NCBI GenBank assembly: GCA_963790415.1
Contig: CAWBOK010000003.1
Span: 806,001 to 870,000, forward strand
Reading direction: 5' to 3'
From: JAJZQZ01 sp963790415
GTDB taxonomy: Bacteria > Actinomycetota > Thermoleophilia > RBG-16-64-13
Length of the DNA stretch: 64,000 nt
How positions within the stretch are numbered: position 1 is the stretch's first letter; every line of letters starts with the position of its first letter. A program made the translations under genes and the position numbers. This document shows positions 44,884 to 55,418 of this stretch, one piece after another. Below the pieces are notes generated by a model. It worked only from the letters and a program-made list of their open reading frames with translations. It ran no database searches and was not told the origin of the DNA.

Positions 44884-45282
44884 GTGCGTGGTTTGGACGG
44901 TCTAACCGACCTGGGTCCGGACAACCCGGACAACCTCTATCCGCACGAGTACGTGGCCGCGTTGAGCGCGCGGGGAATCCTGAAGGGCGTAGGCGCCGGC
45001 AGGTTCGACCCCTATGCTGCTCTGACCCGGGCCCAGGCTGCGTCGATCCTGGTGCGCGCCCTGGACGAGCTGTACCCGGGGCTGCTAACGGAGGAAGAGA
45101 GACAGGCGCCGGCGGCGTTCTACTGGGAGCCTCCGCACCTCACCGATTTGAGGAGGGCCTACGCCAACGACCTCCTTGCCGGCACCGTCGATTGGTTGCA
45201 GCGCTGGGACGCCCGCGTCATCTGCAGCCGCGGCGAGGCGGCGCAATCGACGTGGAACGCGCTTGCGCTCATCGATCAGTAG
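44884..45282 (+). CDS. Truncated SLH-domain protein (paralogue of the preceding gene)
   Basis: The 132 residues from a GTG align throughout with the last ~125 residues of the SLH lipoprotein: LTDLGPDNPDNLYPHEYVAA against FPDLGADNPASLEPHDYVAA, and SRGEAAQSTWNALAL against SRGEVAQVLWNTMAL. The signal peptide, lipobox and N-terminal domain are absent, so this is probably the remnant of a tandem duplication. No good ribosome site precedes the GTG, and a terminator stands upstream, so expression is doubtful. It is convergent with the GYD gene, with one base between the coding ends. Confidence 0.6.
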   Translation: MRGLDGLTDLGPDNPDNLYPHEYVAALSARGILKGVGAGRFDPYAALTRAQAASILVRALDELYPGLLTEEERQAPAAFYWEPPHLTDLRRAYANDLLAGTVDWLQRWDARVICSRGEAAQSTWNALALIDQ

Positions 45283-45283
45283 A

Positions 45284-45580
45284 CTACCCGGGGAGCTTCT
45301 CGCAGACCGCAGCCAGCTGGTCGATCGTGTATGCCCTCAGAGAGGTCGACTTCACGTTGCCCTGGGCAGTCAGACTCACCATGAAGGCCAGGGCCACATG
45401 GTCGTCCGGGGCCTCGCCGATGGCCACGTAGTCGTACTCGCCCGTCACGGCATAGAACGCGATGACCTTGCCGCCTATCGCCTCGAAACCGTCGATCGCC
45501 GCTTTGATCCTGTTCGGAGCATCCTTGATGTGACGCGCCCCCTCGTGGGTGAGCTTCATGAGCATGACGTTGGTGACCAT
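45284..45580 (-). CDS. GYD-domain protein
   Basis: The 98-residue protein fits the GYD domain (PF08734): MLMKLTHEGARHIKDAPNR, then KVIAFYAVTGEYDYVAI with the G-x-Y-D core, and GNVKSTSLRAYT near the end. These are small dimeric alpha+beta-barrel proteins of unknown function. The ATG has a strong ribosome site (GGAGGCGGCG). It is convergent with the truncated SLH gene. Confidence 0.85.
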   Translation of the reverse strand: MVTNVMLMKLTHEGARHIKDAPNRIKAAIDGFEAIGGKVIAFYAVTGEYDYVAIGEAPDDHVALAFMVSLTAQGNVKSTSLRAYTIDQLAAVCEKLPG

Positions 45581-45721
45581 CGCCGCCTCCTTCGATAGGA
45601 TGGTTCTCCACGCGGGCCGCCGTCCAGGGACAGGTGGCCCTAGGAGGCTCAGCCTGCTAGTTCTACTGTAGTCCCTTCTTCCGCCCGCGTCACGCGTGAT
45701 TTTTGAGCGTCGAGGATGCCG

Positions 45722-45991
45722 TCACCGGCCGAACCGCCGCACGGCCCGGGCATGTGCCTTGGCCGCCTCGATCTCGCGGTTCTTGGGAGCGGCTGTGGTC
45801 ACGAGCGAATCGAGCAGTGTGGACGACGCCCGCGCCACCTCGTCGATCGCCCGAGCGAACGCCTCTTCATTCGCGGCCGACGGCGTGGCGGACCCACTGA
45901 TCTTCCGCACGAACTGCAGAGCCGCTGCCCGGATCTCGTCGTCGGTGGCGGGCGGATCGAAGTTGTATAGGGTCTTGATGTTCCTGCACAT
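45722..45991 (-). CDS. DUF2277-family protein
   Basis: The 89 residues open with MCRNIKTLYNFDPPATDDEI and continue AALQFVRKISGSATPS, the highly conserved DUF2277 signature. The family is small, cytoplasmic and uncharacterised; the conserved Cys2 near the N-terminus might bind a metal or be redox active. The tail is basic (AKAHARAVRRFGR). No coupled partner is evident. Confidence 0.88.
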   Translation of the reverse strand: MCRNIKTLYNFDPPATDDEIRAAALQFVRKISGSATPSAANEEAFARAIDEVARASSTLLDSLVTTAAPKNREIEAAKAHARAVRRFGR

Positions 45992-46085
45992 GTGACTCCG
46001 CCTCTCGTTGAATGCCGCACGAACGACGCCGTGTGCCGCGGGCCATCCACTCGTGCGGTCTGTGTGTCCACTGGTCGACCGCGCG

Positions 46086-46563
46086 CTAGGGTTCTGCGCC
46101 GAACACCACCTCGAAGCGCTCGCACGCTACGAGCATGTCCCGCTGGGGCTCCAGGCCGTAGCTTCGGAGTTCGCGCGTGAAGCAGGACCAGTGCACCTCC
46201 CGCCAATACTCGAGTGAACCGTCTCCCTCGCCTTCGGCGGCCGCAAACTCGCGCGTAACCGATTCGAAGGGTACGATCTCGACCGAGGTGGTGCGGATCA
46301 CGCAGCGTGCCCGGCCCTCCCAGTCGGTGATCACGCTGAAATCGCCCGCCCGTGGCACGGGTTCCTTCTCAAACTCGTAGGACCACAGAGCCCCCGCCGT
46401 CGCGCGCTTTCGGCCGGCCACCACGAGGTCAGCCAGGCTGTCGGCGGAGTCCTTTGTGTCGCAAAAGTGCCACGCCGAATAGGGAACCGCGGAGGCCGCC
46501 AGGTCGGGGCGAGACGAAAGAAAGGTCCCCCCACATCTCTCGAACCGACGCTTGGCCTGTCAC
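46086..46563 (-). CDS. ASCH-domain protein (frameshifted at the C6 run 46527-46532)
   Basis: The GTG at 46563 (GGGAGGG upstream) reads VTGQASVREMWG, then meets a run of six G (minus strand). Removing one G restores TFLSSRPDLAASAVPYSAWH, then FCDTKDSADSLADLVVAGRK and RATAGALWSYE, the ASCH-domain core with its G-x-K-x-x-T motif. The domain continues intact to FEVVFGAEP. ASCH domains resemble PUA domains and are thought to bind or process RNA or modified nucleosides. The homopolymer position makes an assembly indel the best explanation. Confidence 0.8.
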
Positions 46564-46934
46564 GGTTCCCTCCCTGTCGAGGTCCAGCATCCCGTGGCGC
46601 CCGAGTCCTCAGCCATGAGGTGGCGAGGATACAACGCCCACCCGGCTCCGGCTTGTGTCAGTCGCCGCTCCGCGTCGCCACCCGTGTCGCCGGCCCATCG
46701 AGTCTGTCCCTGAGTTCCCGGCGCCCTGCCTTCTTGACAGATTGGTCTTGATGGAACACAGTTTAGACCATTAGAGTTGGGGTGGGCGTCGGCGTCGGCG
46801 TCGGCGCGTGTAGCGAGGGCGCACAGGCCTGCGTCGGCGACTGGAGGCATGAGTGCGGGGCAAGACCTGGGAGGTATCGAAGCGCCGGTACGGCATCTCC
46901 CGCGGATCCGGCAGTCCGAGAACAAGGAGTGCTC
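46564..46934. other. Intergenic region upstream of the corrinoid protein
   Basis: No gene is seen in these 370 bases. A TTGACA hexamer lies at 46734-46739 in a short AT-richer stretch and may be part of the corrinoid gene promoter; a matching -10 box is not clear. A hexanucleotide repeat, about four copies of GTCGGC-like units, lies at 46787-46815. No cobalamin-riboswitch box was found. Confidence 0.4.
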
Positions 46935-47564
46935 ATGTCAGATGAACTCACCCAGGCACTGGCCGACCTCGAGGAACAGAAGGTGGAATCGCTCGTCGAC
47001 GAACGTTTGGCGGCGGGCACAGATCCCTCACTGATCCTTGCCGTCTGCCAGGGCGGCATGCGGCAGGTAGGCGAGCGCTACGAAGCGGGTGAGTATTTCG
47101 TCAGCGACCTCATGATGTCCAGCGCCATATTCAAGAAGGTGGTCGCGCGCCTCGAACCCCTCCTCGTGGGCACGTCGGCGGTGAGTCGGGGCAGCGTGGT
47201 GGTTGGCACCGTCAAAGGCGACATCCACGATATTGGCAAAGACCTGGTGGTCTCGACGCTGCGGGCATCGGGCTACACCGTGACGGACCTGGGCGTGAAC
47301 GTGCCGCCGGAACGGCTGGTGGAAGCGCTCGAGGAGACAGGGGCTACGGTGCTGGCTTTGTCCGGTCTTCTCACCATCTCTTTCGACCCCATGAAAGAGA
47401 CCGTCGAAGCGGTGGAGGCGGCCGGTCTGCGGGCTCACGTGAAGATCATGCTCGGCGGCGGCCCGGTGACGGAACAGGTGCGTGCGCATGCAGGCGCCGA
47501 CGCGCTGGGCGCCGATCCGCCGAGCGCCGTCAGGCTGGCCGACGAGTGGACGAAGGGGGCGTGA
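46935..47564 (+). CDS. Methyltransferase-type corrinoid (B12-binding) protein
   Basis: The 209 residues have a helical cap domain (residues 1-85) and a Rossmann-like B12 domain. The cobalt ligand motif is VKGDIHDIGKDLVV (His98; D-x-H-x-x-G), followed by SGLLTISFDPMKETV and KIMLGGGPVTEQ. This is the MtaC/MttC/MtbC-type corrinoid protein of methyltransfer systems. It would carry a methyl group between a substrate methyltransferase and an acceptor. Neither partner nor a reductive activase is adjacent: only a nine-codon frame and about 300 bases of doubtful coding content follow. The start has AAGGAG. Confidence 0.92.
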   Translation: MSDELTQALADLEEQKVESLVDERLAAGTDPSLILAVCQGGMRQVGERYEAGEYFVSDLMMSSAIFKKVVARLEPLLVGTSAVSRGSVVVGTVKGDIHDIGKDLVVSTLRASGYTVTDLGVNVPPERLVEALEETGATVLALSGLLTISFDPMKETVEAVEAAGLRAHVKIMLGGGPVTEQVRAHAGADALGADPPSAVRLADEWTKGA

Positions 47565-47867
47565 CTATGGAGCCCACGCCCAGGTTCGACCTGTAACCCC
47601 ACCGCGGCGGCATCTGCGTGCCCCGCAGCCGGGTCGCCGCGGAGTTGCGCTCCGGGGGAGCGTCCGGCCTCGGCATCGCCTGCGACGTGTCCGATCTGAC
47701 GCAGTGTGAAGCCGCCGCTCGGCCGAGGTTGCAGGATCGTAACCCCGGATACATCCCTGTAGTAGTCTGGCGAGGCGATAGTGGGCCGTGAGTAGAACGG
47801 TCATGGGGCTGCTTGGTCGTCCCAGGACGGACTGCGGACGAGGGAGGAGCCAAGGGATCGAGGACCG
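47565..47867. other. Gap after the corrinoid gene, possible gene remnant
   Basis: An ATG at 47568 opens MEPTPRFDL and then meets a TAA. The same frame continues without stop for about 60 codons (GGICVPRSRVAAELRSGGAS; GLGIACDVSDLTQCEAAARP), with protein-like composition. This could be the broken start of a methyltransfer-system gene, but no family is recognised. The rest is the leader of the response-regulator gene. Confidence 0.3.
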
Positions 47868-48572
47868 ATGGAGACCGACTTCGAGATCCTGATCGTCGAG
47901 GATGACCCGGCCATCGCCGAGAGCCTCACCGACGGCCTCGCGCACGAGGGATACCTCGTTCGCTGGGAGTCCACCGGGAGAGGCGGCGTCTCGTACGCCC
48001 GTCAGCACAGCCCCCGTCTGGTGATCCTCGACGTGCGCCTACCCGACGGCTCGGGCTTCGACTTCTGCCGAGAGATGCGCCAGTCGGGCCTCCGGCAGCC
48101 GATCTTGATGTTGACCGTCCAGACTGACGAGCTGGACAAGGTGCTCGGCCTCGAGATGGGTGCCGACGACTACCTGACCAAGCCATACCGTCTCCGGGAA
48201 CTCTTGGCCCGAATACGAGCCCTGTCCCGACGGGCATACGGCGAACTCTCGAGTGTGGAGGCCGACGTGCTCTACGTGGGCGATCTTGTGCTCGACCGAG
48301 GGCGGGCGCGCGTCACGCGCGGCGAACGGCAGATCAACCTGACACCAACCGAGTTCAGACTGCTGGTCTTCCTCGCGCAGCATCCAGGTCAGGTGTTCGC
48401 GCGTGGTCAGCTCATAGAGAACGTCTGGGGCCGCTCGTCCGACTACTACGACGAGAAGACGGTGAGCGTGTACATCCGGCGGCTGCGGGAGAAGATCGAG
48501 CTCGACCCGAGCGCGCCGCGGTTGGTGCAGACCGTCCCGGGCATCGGGTACCGTCTTAGCACGGCGCTATGA
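47868..48572 (+). CDS. OmpR-family response regulator
   Basis: The 234 residues comprise a receiver domain (EILIVEDDPA; phospho-acceptor Asp55 in LVILDVRLPDGSGF; Lys in DDYLTKPYR) and an OmpR-type winged helix (INLTPTEFRLLVFLAQHPGQ; TVSVYIRRLREKIE; VQTVPGIGYRL). It overlaps the start of the histidine-kinase gene by four bases (ATGA). The pair is followed by a MacAB-like exporter, which it may control, as in many antimicrobial-peptide-responsive systems. Confidence 0.95.
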   Translation: METDFEILIVEDDPAIAESLTDGLAHEGYLVRWESTGRGGVSYARQHSPRLVILDVRLPDGSGFDFCREMRQSGLRQPILMLTVQTDELDKVLGLEMGADDYLTKPYRLRELLARIRALSRRAYGELSSVEADVLYVGDLVLDRGRARVTRGERQINLTPTEFRLLVFLAQHPGQVFARGQLIENVWGRSSDYYDEKTVSVYIRRLREKIELDPSAPRLVQTVPGIGYRLSTAL

Positions 48573-50138
48573 GCCCCACGCGGGTCAGCGAGAAGCCCCC
48601 GGGGTTCCTCAGTGCCGTGAGGCACTGGGCCGACCGGCTCTCGCTCAGGTATCGTCTTCCGTTGAGCTACGCGGCGGTCACGCTGCTCGCCATGCTTGTC
48701 CTGGGCGGCATCTTGATCGTGATACTCGATCACTACTACTCCGATGCCGAGCGCGCGTACCTGGCAGCGAGCGCCGAGCGCGCCGTGAGGATACTGTCGG
48801 CCACCGACTGGCAGACGCTATCGAACAGCGGCACCGCCGAGGAACTGCAGGCCACGAAGGAGCGCACGCAGGCGCTCGCCCTGCTCCTACAGTTGCGGGT
48901 TGAAGTCGTGCGGCCTGACGGCACGGGGCTCATCGACTCAGGCTCGCCCACGAGTATCGATCCATCGACCTGGAAGCTGGTGGGCCAGCCGGCTGTTCCG
49001 GGTGGCGGCGGCCCGGGCGCTATTGGTGGCGGCGGAGTCTCGGTCGGCGACCGAGGGCCGTTCGGGGGGCTCCCCAGCCCGGTCGGTCCGGGCTTGTTCG
49101 CCGGGGAAGAGACAGAGGGCGCCGCGCGTTCGCGCTCCTCTGAGGAGCGCCCGTTGTCGGCCGACGGCAAGGTGGTCGCGACCGTGCGTTTCTCCGACGG
49201 ACCTGCCTACGGCGCAACGGTGATCCGCACCACTCTGACGGGCTGGCTCCTGGCAGGCGTCGCGGCCGTACTTCTGGCAGCAGTATTCGGCTGGTTCGTC
49301 AGCCGTCGGATCACCCGGCCCGTGCTGGCGATCACCGCGGCGAGCGACAGCATGGCTGCCGGCGATCTGGCCGTGCGTACCGAGGTCCACCGTGCCGACG
49401 AACTGGGTCGTCTCGCGGAGTCGTTCAACGTGATGGCAGGGCGGGTGCAGCAGAACGTCGCCGCCCTACAGCGCTTCGTGGCCGATGCCGCCCACGAGTT
49501 GGGCACGCCGCTCACCGCGCTCGAAGCCGACCTCGATCTGATCGAAGACCGCAGCGAGAGCGAGGAACAGCGTCTGCTTGCCAGGCGCGCGCTGGGTCAG
49601 GCCGAGCGACTCGGGCACCTGTCGACGAGCCTGCTGCAGCTCTCGCGACTGGATACGGGAGCAACGCCGGCGCCGCCCCAACGCGTGGATCTGGTCATCC
49701 TGGTGCGACGCGCTGCCGACATCGTGGCCTCTGCGGCTGAGCAGGCGGGGATCGACCTCGTTCTTTCGCTGCCCGAGACCCCAGTATGGGTGCGCGGGTA
49801 TCCCGAGCGGCTCGCCTCAGCCCTTGGCAACTCTGACCGACAATGCGCTCAAGTTCACACCCTCCGGAGGGTCCATCGCCATCGGCCTCCTGGTCGGCGA
49901 CGGTTCCGCACGCGTCTTCGTACGCGACACCGGCATCGGCATCCCTCCGGGCGACGTCGAAGGTCTCTTCGGTCGCTTCCATCGGGGTCGAAACGCGTCT
50001 TCCTACCCTGGGAGCGGGTTGGGGCTTGCCATTGTGAAGGCGACCATGGATCTCCACGGGGGGAAGGTCCACGCGGTGAGCTCCCCTGAAGGGTCGCAGT
50101 TCGACCTCGTGCTCCCGCTGGTGGTTACAGAACTGTAG
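48569..50138 (+). CDS. Sensor histidine kinase (frameshifted near 49831)
   Basis: A membrane helix lies at ~30-53, an extracellular loop of about 165 residues includes a Gly/Pro-rich stretch, a second helix is at ~224-244, then HAMP and the phospho-acceptor box FVADAAHELGTPLTALE (His309). The frame is lost after LASALGN. One base fewer near 49831 restores LTDNALKFTPSGGSI (N box), FVRDTGIGIPPGDVEGLF (G1), and YPGSGLGLAIVKATMDLHGG (G2). All catalytic elements are intact, so an indel in the sequence is likely. It pairs with the OmpR-type regulator with which it overlaps. Confidence 0.9.
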
Positions 50139-50207
50139 CCTTCCGTTAACCGCCCGCGCGCCCTGGTTTTGTATGCTCCCCGAAGGCAACCTGGGGATGG
50201 AGCGGAT

Positions 50208-51845
50208 ATGGCGGTCAAACGGAGCGGCAAAGGCAGATGGGTGCGGACGCTCGTCGTCAGTGGGCTCGTGGTAGCGCTCGCGGTTGCCGGGGTCTTTGCG
50301 TTCCGGGTCTGGCGGGGTGGGGGTGCGTCTCCCGTCACCTACGTGACCAAGCCGGCGGCGAAGACCACGCTCATCTCCTCGGTGTCGGGTACTGGAAACG
50401 TCACCGCAGGAAGCACGTCTACGGTGATCCCCACCGTCAGCGGCGAAGTGACCGGTCTCTCGGTCGCGCTGGGCGACACGGTGACCCAGGGACAGGTGCT
50501 CTTCGTGCTCGTCAATCCGCAACTGGACCTGGACGTGGCGAGCGCCGAAACGTCGGTCGAACAGGCTGAGGACTCGGTCGACAAGGCCGAGCTTTCGGTG
50601 GAGCGGGCCGAGCAGAATCTGAGTGACCTAGAAGACCGGCAGGAGTCACAATCGGCCGACCTGCAGATGACTCCGACGGTGGTGTACGTCTCGTACACCC
50701 CCACGACTGAGCCGCACAACCACGACCACACCTCCTACGACTGCCACTCCCACGACGACTCGCCCATGACCACGTCCACGACCACGCCCCCGACGACCAC
50801 GCCCCCGACCACCACTCCCCGACGACCACCCCTCCGCCCACGACGCCTCCCAGCACGACACCCCCCGACGACCACGCCCCCGCCCCCGATGCCTCCCACG
50901 ACAACTCCACCGACGACAGCTCCCCCGGGCGGCGGCGGGACTACTCCCACGACGGCCAAGGAGGTGACCGACCTCGACATCGCCGAGGCCGAGCAGCAGG
51001 TCGCGAGCGCCAAGGTGCAGGTCACGGTGGCCGAGAACAACCTCGCTTCCGCCGAGTATGCCTTGACCCAGGCCGAGGCAGAACGCGGCGGCGCGCACGG
51101 TCGTGGCGCCGACCGACGGCACGGTCACGGAGCTCAACGTGAGCGACGGCGATCAGGTGGGTAGCAGCGGCACGTCGGGTTCCACGACCTCCAACGGACA
51201 GACAGGCGGCCGGGCACGGGTGGGGACACCGGCGGCGCGACCTCGTCCGGGTCGAGTACCTCTTCGTCCAACAGTTCGACCGCCGCGGTCATCACCAACC
51301 TGAGCAGTTTCGAAGTGACGCTGGCCCTGGGAGAGACCGACGTTGTGGCCGTCCAGAAGGACGACAAAGTGACTCTTACGTTCGATGCCTTGCCCGACCT
51401 GACGCTCGTGGGCAAGGTCGATCGCGTTGCGTCCATCGGCACGGTGAACTCGGGTGTGGTCAGCTATGACGTGACCGTGGTTCCCGGTGTGGGCAACGAG
51501 AATGTGCGCGCAGGCATGACCTCGACCGCCGATATAATCACCGAGTCCAAGGTCGATGCGCTCGCCGTCCCGAGCAGCGCAGTCAAGACCGATCAGAGTG
51601 GCAACACGTACGTGTTGGTGCTCAAGAACGGAGAGCCGGTGTCCCAGACCGTCCAGACGGGCATGACGACCGACACCTACATAGAGATCACGGGTGGGCT
51701 CGCCGAAGGCCAGGCTGTGGTGACTCAGACGGTCGGTGGAACCACTGCGACGACCGCGCGGGGTGGAGGGGGCGGCATTCTGGGCGTGGGCGGAGGACCA
51801 GGCGGCGGATTCCCCGGGGGCGGATTCCCCGGGGGCGGGGACTGA
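50208..51845 (+). CDS. MacA-like periplasmic adaptor with Thr/Pro-rich hairpin tip (several frameshifts)
   Basis: Starts at ATG 50208 with a membrane anchor (TLVVSGLVVALAVAGVFAF), a lipoyl half (TVIPTVSGEVTGLSVALGD) and a coiled-coil (SVEQAEDSVDKAELSVERAE). A long Thr/Pro-rich insertion replaces the tip of the helical hairpin. The returning helix (DIAEAEQQVASAKVQVTVAE) and second lipoyl half (ARTVVAPTDGTVTELNVSDG) follow, then the beta-barrel and membrane-proximal domains and a Gly-rich end. Frame changes near 51083 and 51223 (the latter in a G4 run) must be corrected. Two further pairs of compensating shifts lie within the Thr/Pro linker (about 50715/50762 and 50817/50861). It links to the ABC genes downstream. 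Confidence 0.83.
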
Positions 51846-51890
51846 GCGTCGTCTGCCGCGCTCGGCGGAGCGGCGACTGCCGGCGCCCCG

Positions 51891-52612
<722 letters not shown>

Positions 52613-52616
<4 letters not shown>

Positions 52617-53845
52617 AATGGACCGACCTCTTCGAGGAGGCCTACCGGGCGATCTCGGCCAACAAGGTGCGATCGGGGTTGACTATGCTGGGCATCGTCA
52701 TCGGCATCGGTTCGGTGATCGCGTTGATGGCCGTCGGCACGGGCAGCCAACGGTCGATCACTTCTAGCATCGAATCCACCGGGGCCAACCTGCTGACCGT
52801 GATGCCCAGCTTCCAGCGCGGCGGTGGGCCGGTCAGCGCCGGGCGGGGCAGTGCGCAGACACTCACACTCGGCGACTCTGAAGCCATCGCGCAGCTCGAC
52901 GGCGTGGCTGCTGTCGCCCCCCAGGTCGGTGGCCGGTACCAGGTGGTCACGGCGGGTAGCAACACCAACACCCAGATCGTTGCCACCACGCCCAGTTACG
53001 CGGGGGTGAACAAGGTCAGCGTGTCCAGCGGGGAGTTCCTCTCCGATGCCCAGGTCACCAAGGCCTCCCGGGTGGCCGTCCTAGGGCCGACTGTGGCAAC
53101 CGACCTCTTCGGTGATCCCGCGAACGGGGGCCAGGATCCCATCGGCAAGGCCGTCCGTATCAAGGGGGCGAGGTTCACGGTCATCGGCGTCACCGCGAGC
53201 AAGGGTGGGACCGGGTTCCAGAACCCCGACGACACGATCTACGTGCCGCTGACGACCGGGCAGAGGGTGCTTGCCGGGCAGACCAAGTACGTCTCGAGCA
53301 TTGGCGTCGAGGCACAAACGCAGCAGGTCATGACCCAGGTTCAGGACGAAATCACGAGCACATTGCTCGAACGTCATGGCATCAGTGACCCCGCACAGGC
53401 CGACTTCATGATCTTGAACCAAGCCGATCTGGCGACGGCCCTGACTTCGACCACGCGCACGCTCACCTTGCTGCTGGCTGCTGTCGCGGGCATCTCGCTG
53501 GTGGTGGGTGGCATCGGCATCATGAACATGATGCTCACCAGCGTCACCGAGCGGACCCGTGAGATCGGGCTGCGTAAGGCGATAGGCGCGACCGGAAGGG
53601 ACATCAGCCTGCAGTTCCTGATCGAGGCAGTGGCACTGACCTTCCTTAGCGGGGTGATCGGCGTGGCTGTGGGATGGGCGGTATCCGTGGGACTCACCAG
53701 GTTCGCCTCGCTCCAATCGCAGGTCACCTGGTTCTCCGTCGTGCTCGCGTTCGGCGTGTCGGCCGTCATCGGAGTCGTCTTCGGCTTCTACCCAGCCCAA
53801 CGGGCCTCGCGTCTGAACCCCATCGAAGCGTTGCGGTACGAGTAA
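52613..53845 (+). CDS. MacB-type ABC transporter permease
   Basis: The 410 residues have the MacB plan: an N-terminal helix (KVRSGLTMLGIVIGIGSVIA), a large extracellular domain (MacB_PCD, residues ~50-280), and three C-terminal FtsX helices (VAGISLVVGGIGIMNMMLTS; TERTREIGLRKAIGATGRD, the coupling segment; FGFYPAQRASRLNPIEALRY at the end). It is the membrane part of the exporter whose adaptor and ATPase lie just upstream. Likely substrates are peptides or small amphiphiles; none can be named. Confidence 0.95.
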
Positions 53846-53871
53846 GAACAAGTGCAAAGGGAGGATCGTTT

Positions 53872-54396
53872 GTGAAACGTTCATCGACCATCGTGTTGGC
53901 AGTGGCCGTGGGTGTTGTCGCCCTGGCCGCGGGGCTGTTCGTCGGTATGAGCTACGGCAAGGGCCACCCGTCAGTGGAGACGGCCATGAAGACGGTATCC
54001 GACCTCACCCCCGAGCAGATGGCGCAGCTGCGAACCTCGGGCGGCGGATTCCCCAGTGGCGGATTCCCCGGTGGCGGATTCCCCGGTGGGGCCGCGGGCG
54101 GTGGCAACGGGAACGCCCGGGGCGGATTCACTGCCGGCAGTATCGTGTCCAATGATGGTTCGACCATCACCATCAAGATGAATGACGGCAGCACCAAGTT
54201 CGTGCTCTACTCGGGCTCGACCACCATCCGGAAGAGCGCGGAGGGCACCAGTGCGGACCTTGTTGCCGGCGAGAACGTGGTCGTCACCGGCTCGGCAAAC
54301 TCCGACGGGAGCATCACGGCCACGCAGATCCAGCTCGGCGCGCTTCCGGGCGGCCCAGGCGGCGGTGGCCAAGAGACCACCCCGCCCACGACTTGA
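53872..54396 (+). CDS. DUF5666-domain protein with Gly/Pro/Phe repeats
   Basis: The 174 residues from a GTG (AAAGGGAGG upstream) begin with a signal/anchor (TIVLAVAVGVVALAAGLFVG). A Gly-rich repeat follows, SGGGFPSGGFPGGGFPGG, then a DUF5666-type beta domain (GSIVSNDGSTITIKMNDGST; LVAGENVVVTGSANSDGSIT) and a short Gly/Thr/Pro tail. The domain is an OB-like beta structure of unknown function. The same Gly-Phe-Pro repeat ends the adaptor protein in this operon. It ends with a terminator. Confidence 0.8.
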   Translation: MKRSSTIVLAVAVGVVALAAGLFVGMSYGKGHPSVETAMKTVSDLTPEQMAQLRTSGGGFPSGGFPGGGFPGGAAGGGNGNARGGFTAGSIVSNDGSTITIKMNDGSTKFVLYSGSTTIRKSAEGTSADLVAGENVVVTGSANSDGSITATQIQLGALPGGPGGGGQETTPPTT

Positions 54397-54415
54397 CCGT
54401 CGCCCCCCTCTCCAC

Positions 54416-54442
54416 GGCCAGGCTCCCTCGCGGAGCCTGGCC
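54416..54442 (+). terminator. Perfect 11-bp hairpin terminator
   Basis: GGCCAGGCTCC (54416-54426) and GGAGCCTGGCC (54432-54442) pair around CTCGC, 20 bases past the end of the DUF5666 gene. It closes the two-component/exporter operon. Confidence 0.75.
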
Positions 54443-54554
54443 GGCTCTCGTGGCCGACGAGTGGCCGGAGGCTGTGCCCAAGTATCTGGCGGCGCCCGGA
54501 GGCTGATTGCCGAGCGCGGCGGCCGTCGCTGTGCGGTGCCCCAAAAAGGAGCGC

Positions 54555-55235
54555 CTACTTCACCCGCGTAACGAAGTCGCCCAGGGCCAGCCGCTGACGG
54601 GGGAACTGGTTGATGGGAGCGTCTGGGTCGGGATACCCGAGGGTGATGGCCGCGATGAACGCCTTGCCCGCAGCTTCCGGCAGCACTCGGTGCAGCGCGT
54701 CCGCGGAGCGCACCGTGGACGTCATGAGGCACGTGCCCAGCCCGCGGTCGTGGGCGGCCAGGGCTATCGTCTGCCCGAAGAGACCGGCGTCGAAGCAGCC
54801 ATACGGCGTGGACACGTCCTTGTCCATCACCAGCAGAAGCAGAACCGGCGCGCCGAACAGCCCGGCCATGGCGACCATGGGGGGAACCGGGGGATCGGCG
54901 GGCGCGACGCCCCGCTTCGCTTGTTCCGCCGCCACGAAGGCGACTCTGGCCTGGAACATGGTGGTCATGCGTGCCTGTATGGCTTCCGGCCACGAGGCCC
55001 CGGCGATGTCGGGTGCGGGCGCGGCTTCGCTCTCGGCCTGCTCGCGGAGGGCGGCTTTGACTCTCTCCAGTGCTTCGCCGGTAACCACCAGCACGTCGGT
55101 GCACTGCGTGTTACCTGCCGACGGGGCCCACCGGGCTTCGGTCAGGATCTCGTCGACCACGTCGGCGGCAACCGGCATGGGCAGGTATCCGCGGATGCTT
55201 CGGCGTTCGCGGATCGCGGTGCTCGTATCTGTCAT
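54555..55235 (-). CDS. Nitroreductase-family protein
   Basis: The 226 residues from ATG 55235 (GGAGGTACC upstream) show the nitroreductase pattern: AIRERRSIRGYLPMPVAAD, then ARWAPSAGNTQCTDVLVVTG and, near the end, DRGLGTCLMTSTVRS and ITLGYPDPDAPINQFPR. It is an FMN-dependent flavoprotein, usually reducing nitro, quinone or enone groups with NAD(P)H. A central hydrophobic segment (AGLFGAPVLLLLVMDKD) is normal for the family. The physiological substrate is unknown. It is divergent from the small ORF and toxin-antitoxin genes. Confidence 0.92.
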   Translation of the reverse strand: MTDTSTAIRERRSIRGYLPMPVAADVVDEILTEARWAPSAGNTQCTDVLVVTGEALERVKAALREQAESEAAPAPDIAGASWPEAIQARMTTMFQARVAFVAAEQAKRGVAPADPPVPPMVAMAGLFGAPVLLLLVMDKDVSTPYGCFDAGLFGQTIALAAHDRGLGTCLMTSTVRSADALHRVLPEAAGKAFIAAITLGYPDPDAPINQFPRQRLALGDFVTRVK

Positions 55236-55418
55236 CGTGGTACCTCCGTTGCGGGGATCGTCTGGGATGAGAGAGTCTACGATAGCAGCTGCGAAGCCGT
55301 GGCCGCCGAGGAAGGCACTTCCCAAGGCTTCAACGCGCTACGATGTAGTGCAGCTTCTGCTGATCGTCGAACAGGAGACCGCGAGACGGGTGCGATCGCG
55401 ACGAAAGGAGTGTGTCGA

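Noticed and set aside
46787..46815. GTCGGC hexanucleotide repeat as a CRISPR or VNTR
   Set aside because: Only about four short units without spacers; reported simply as a note in the intergenic entry.
46564..46934. Cobalamin riboswitch upstream of the corrinoid protein
   Set aside because: I looked for a B12-box and the conserved core and did not find them.
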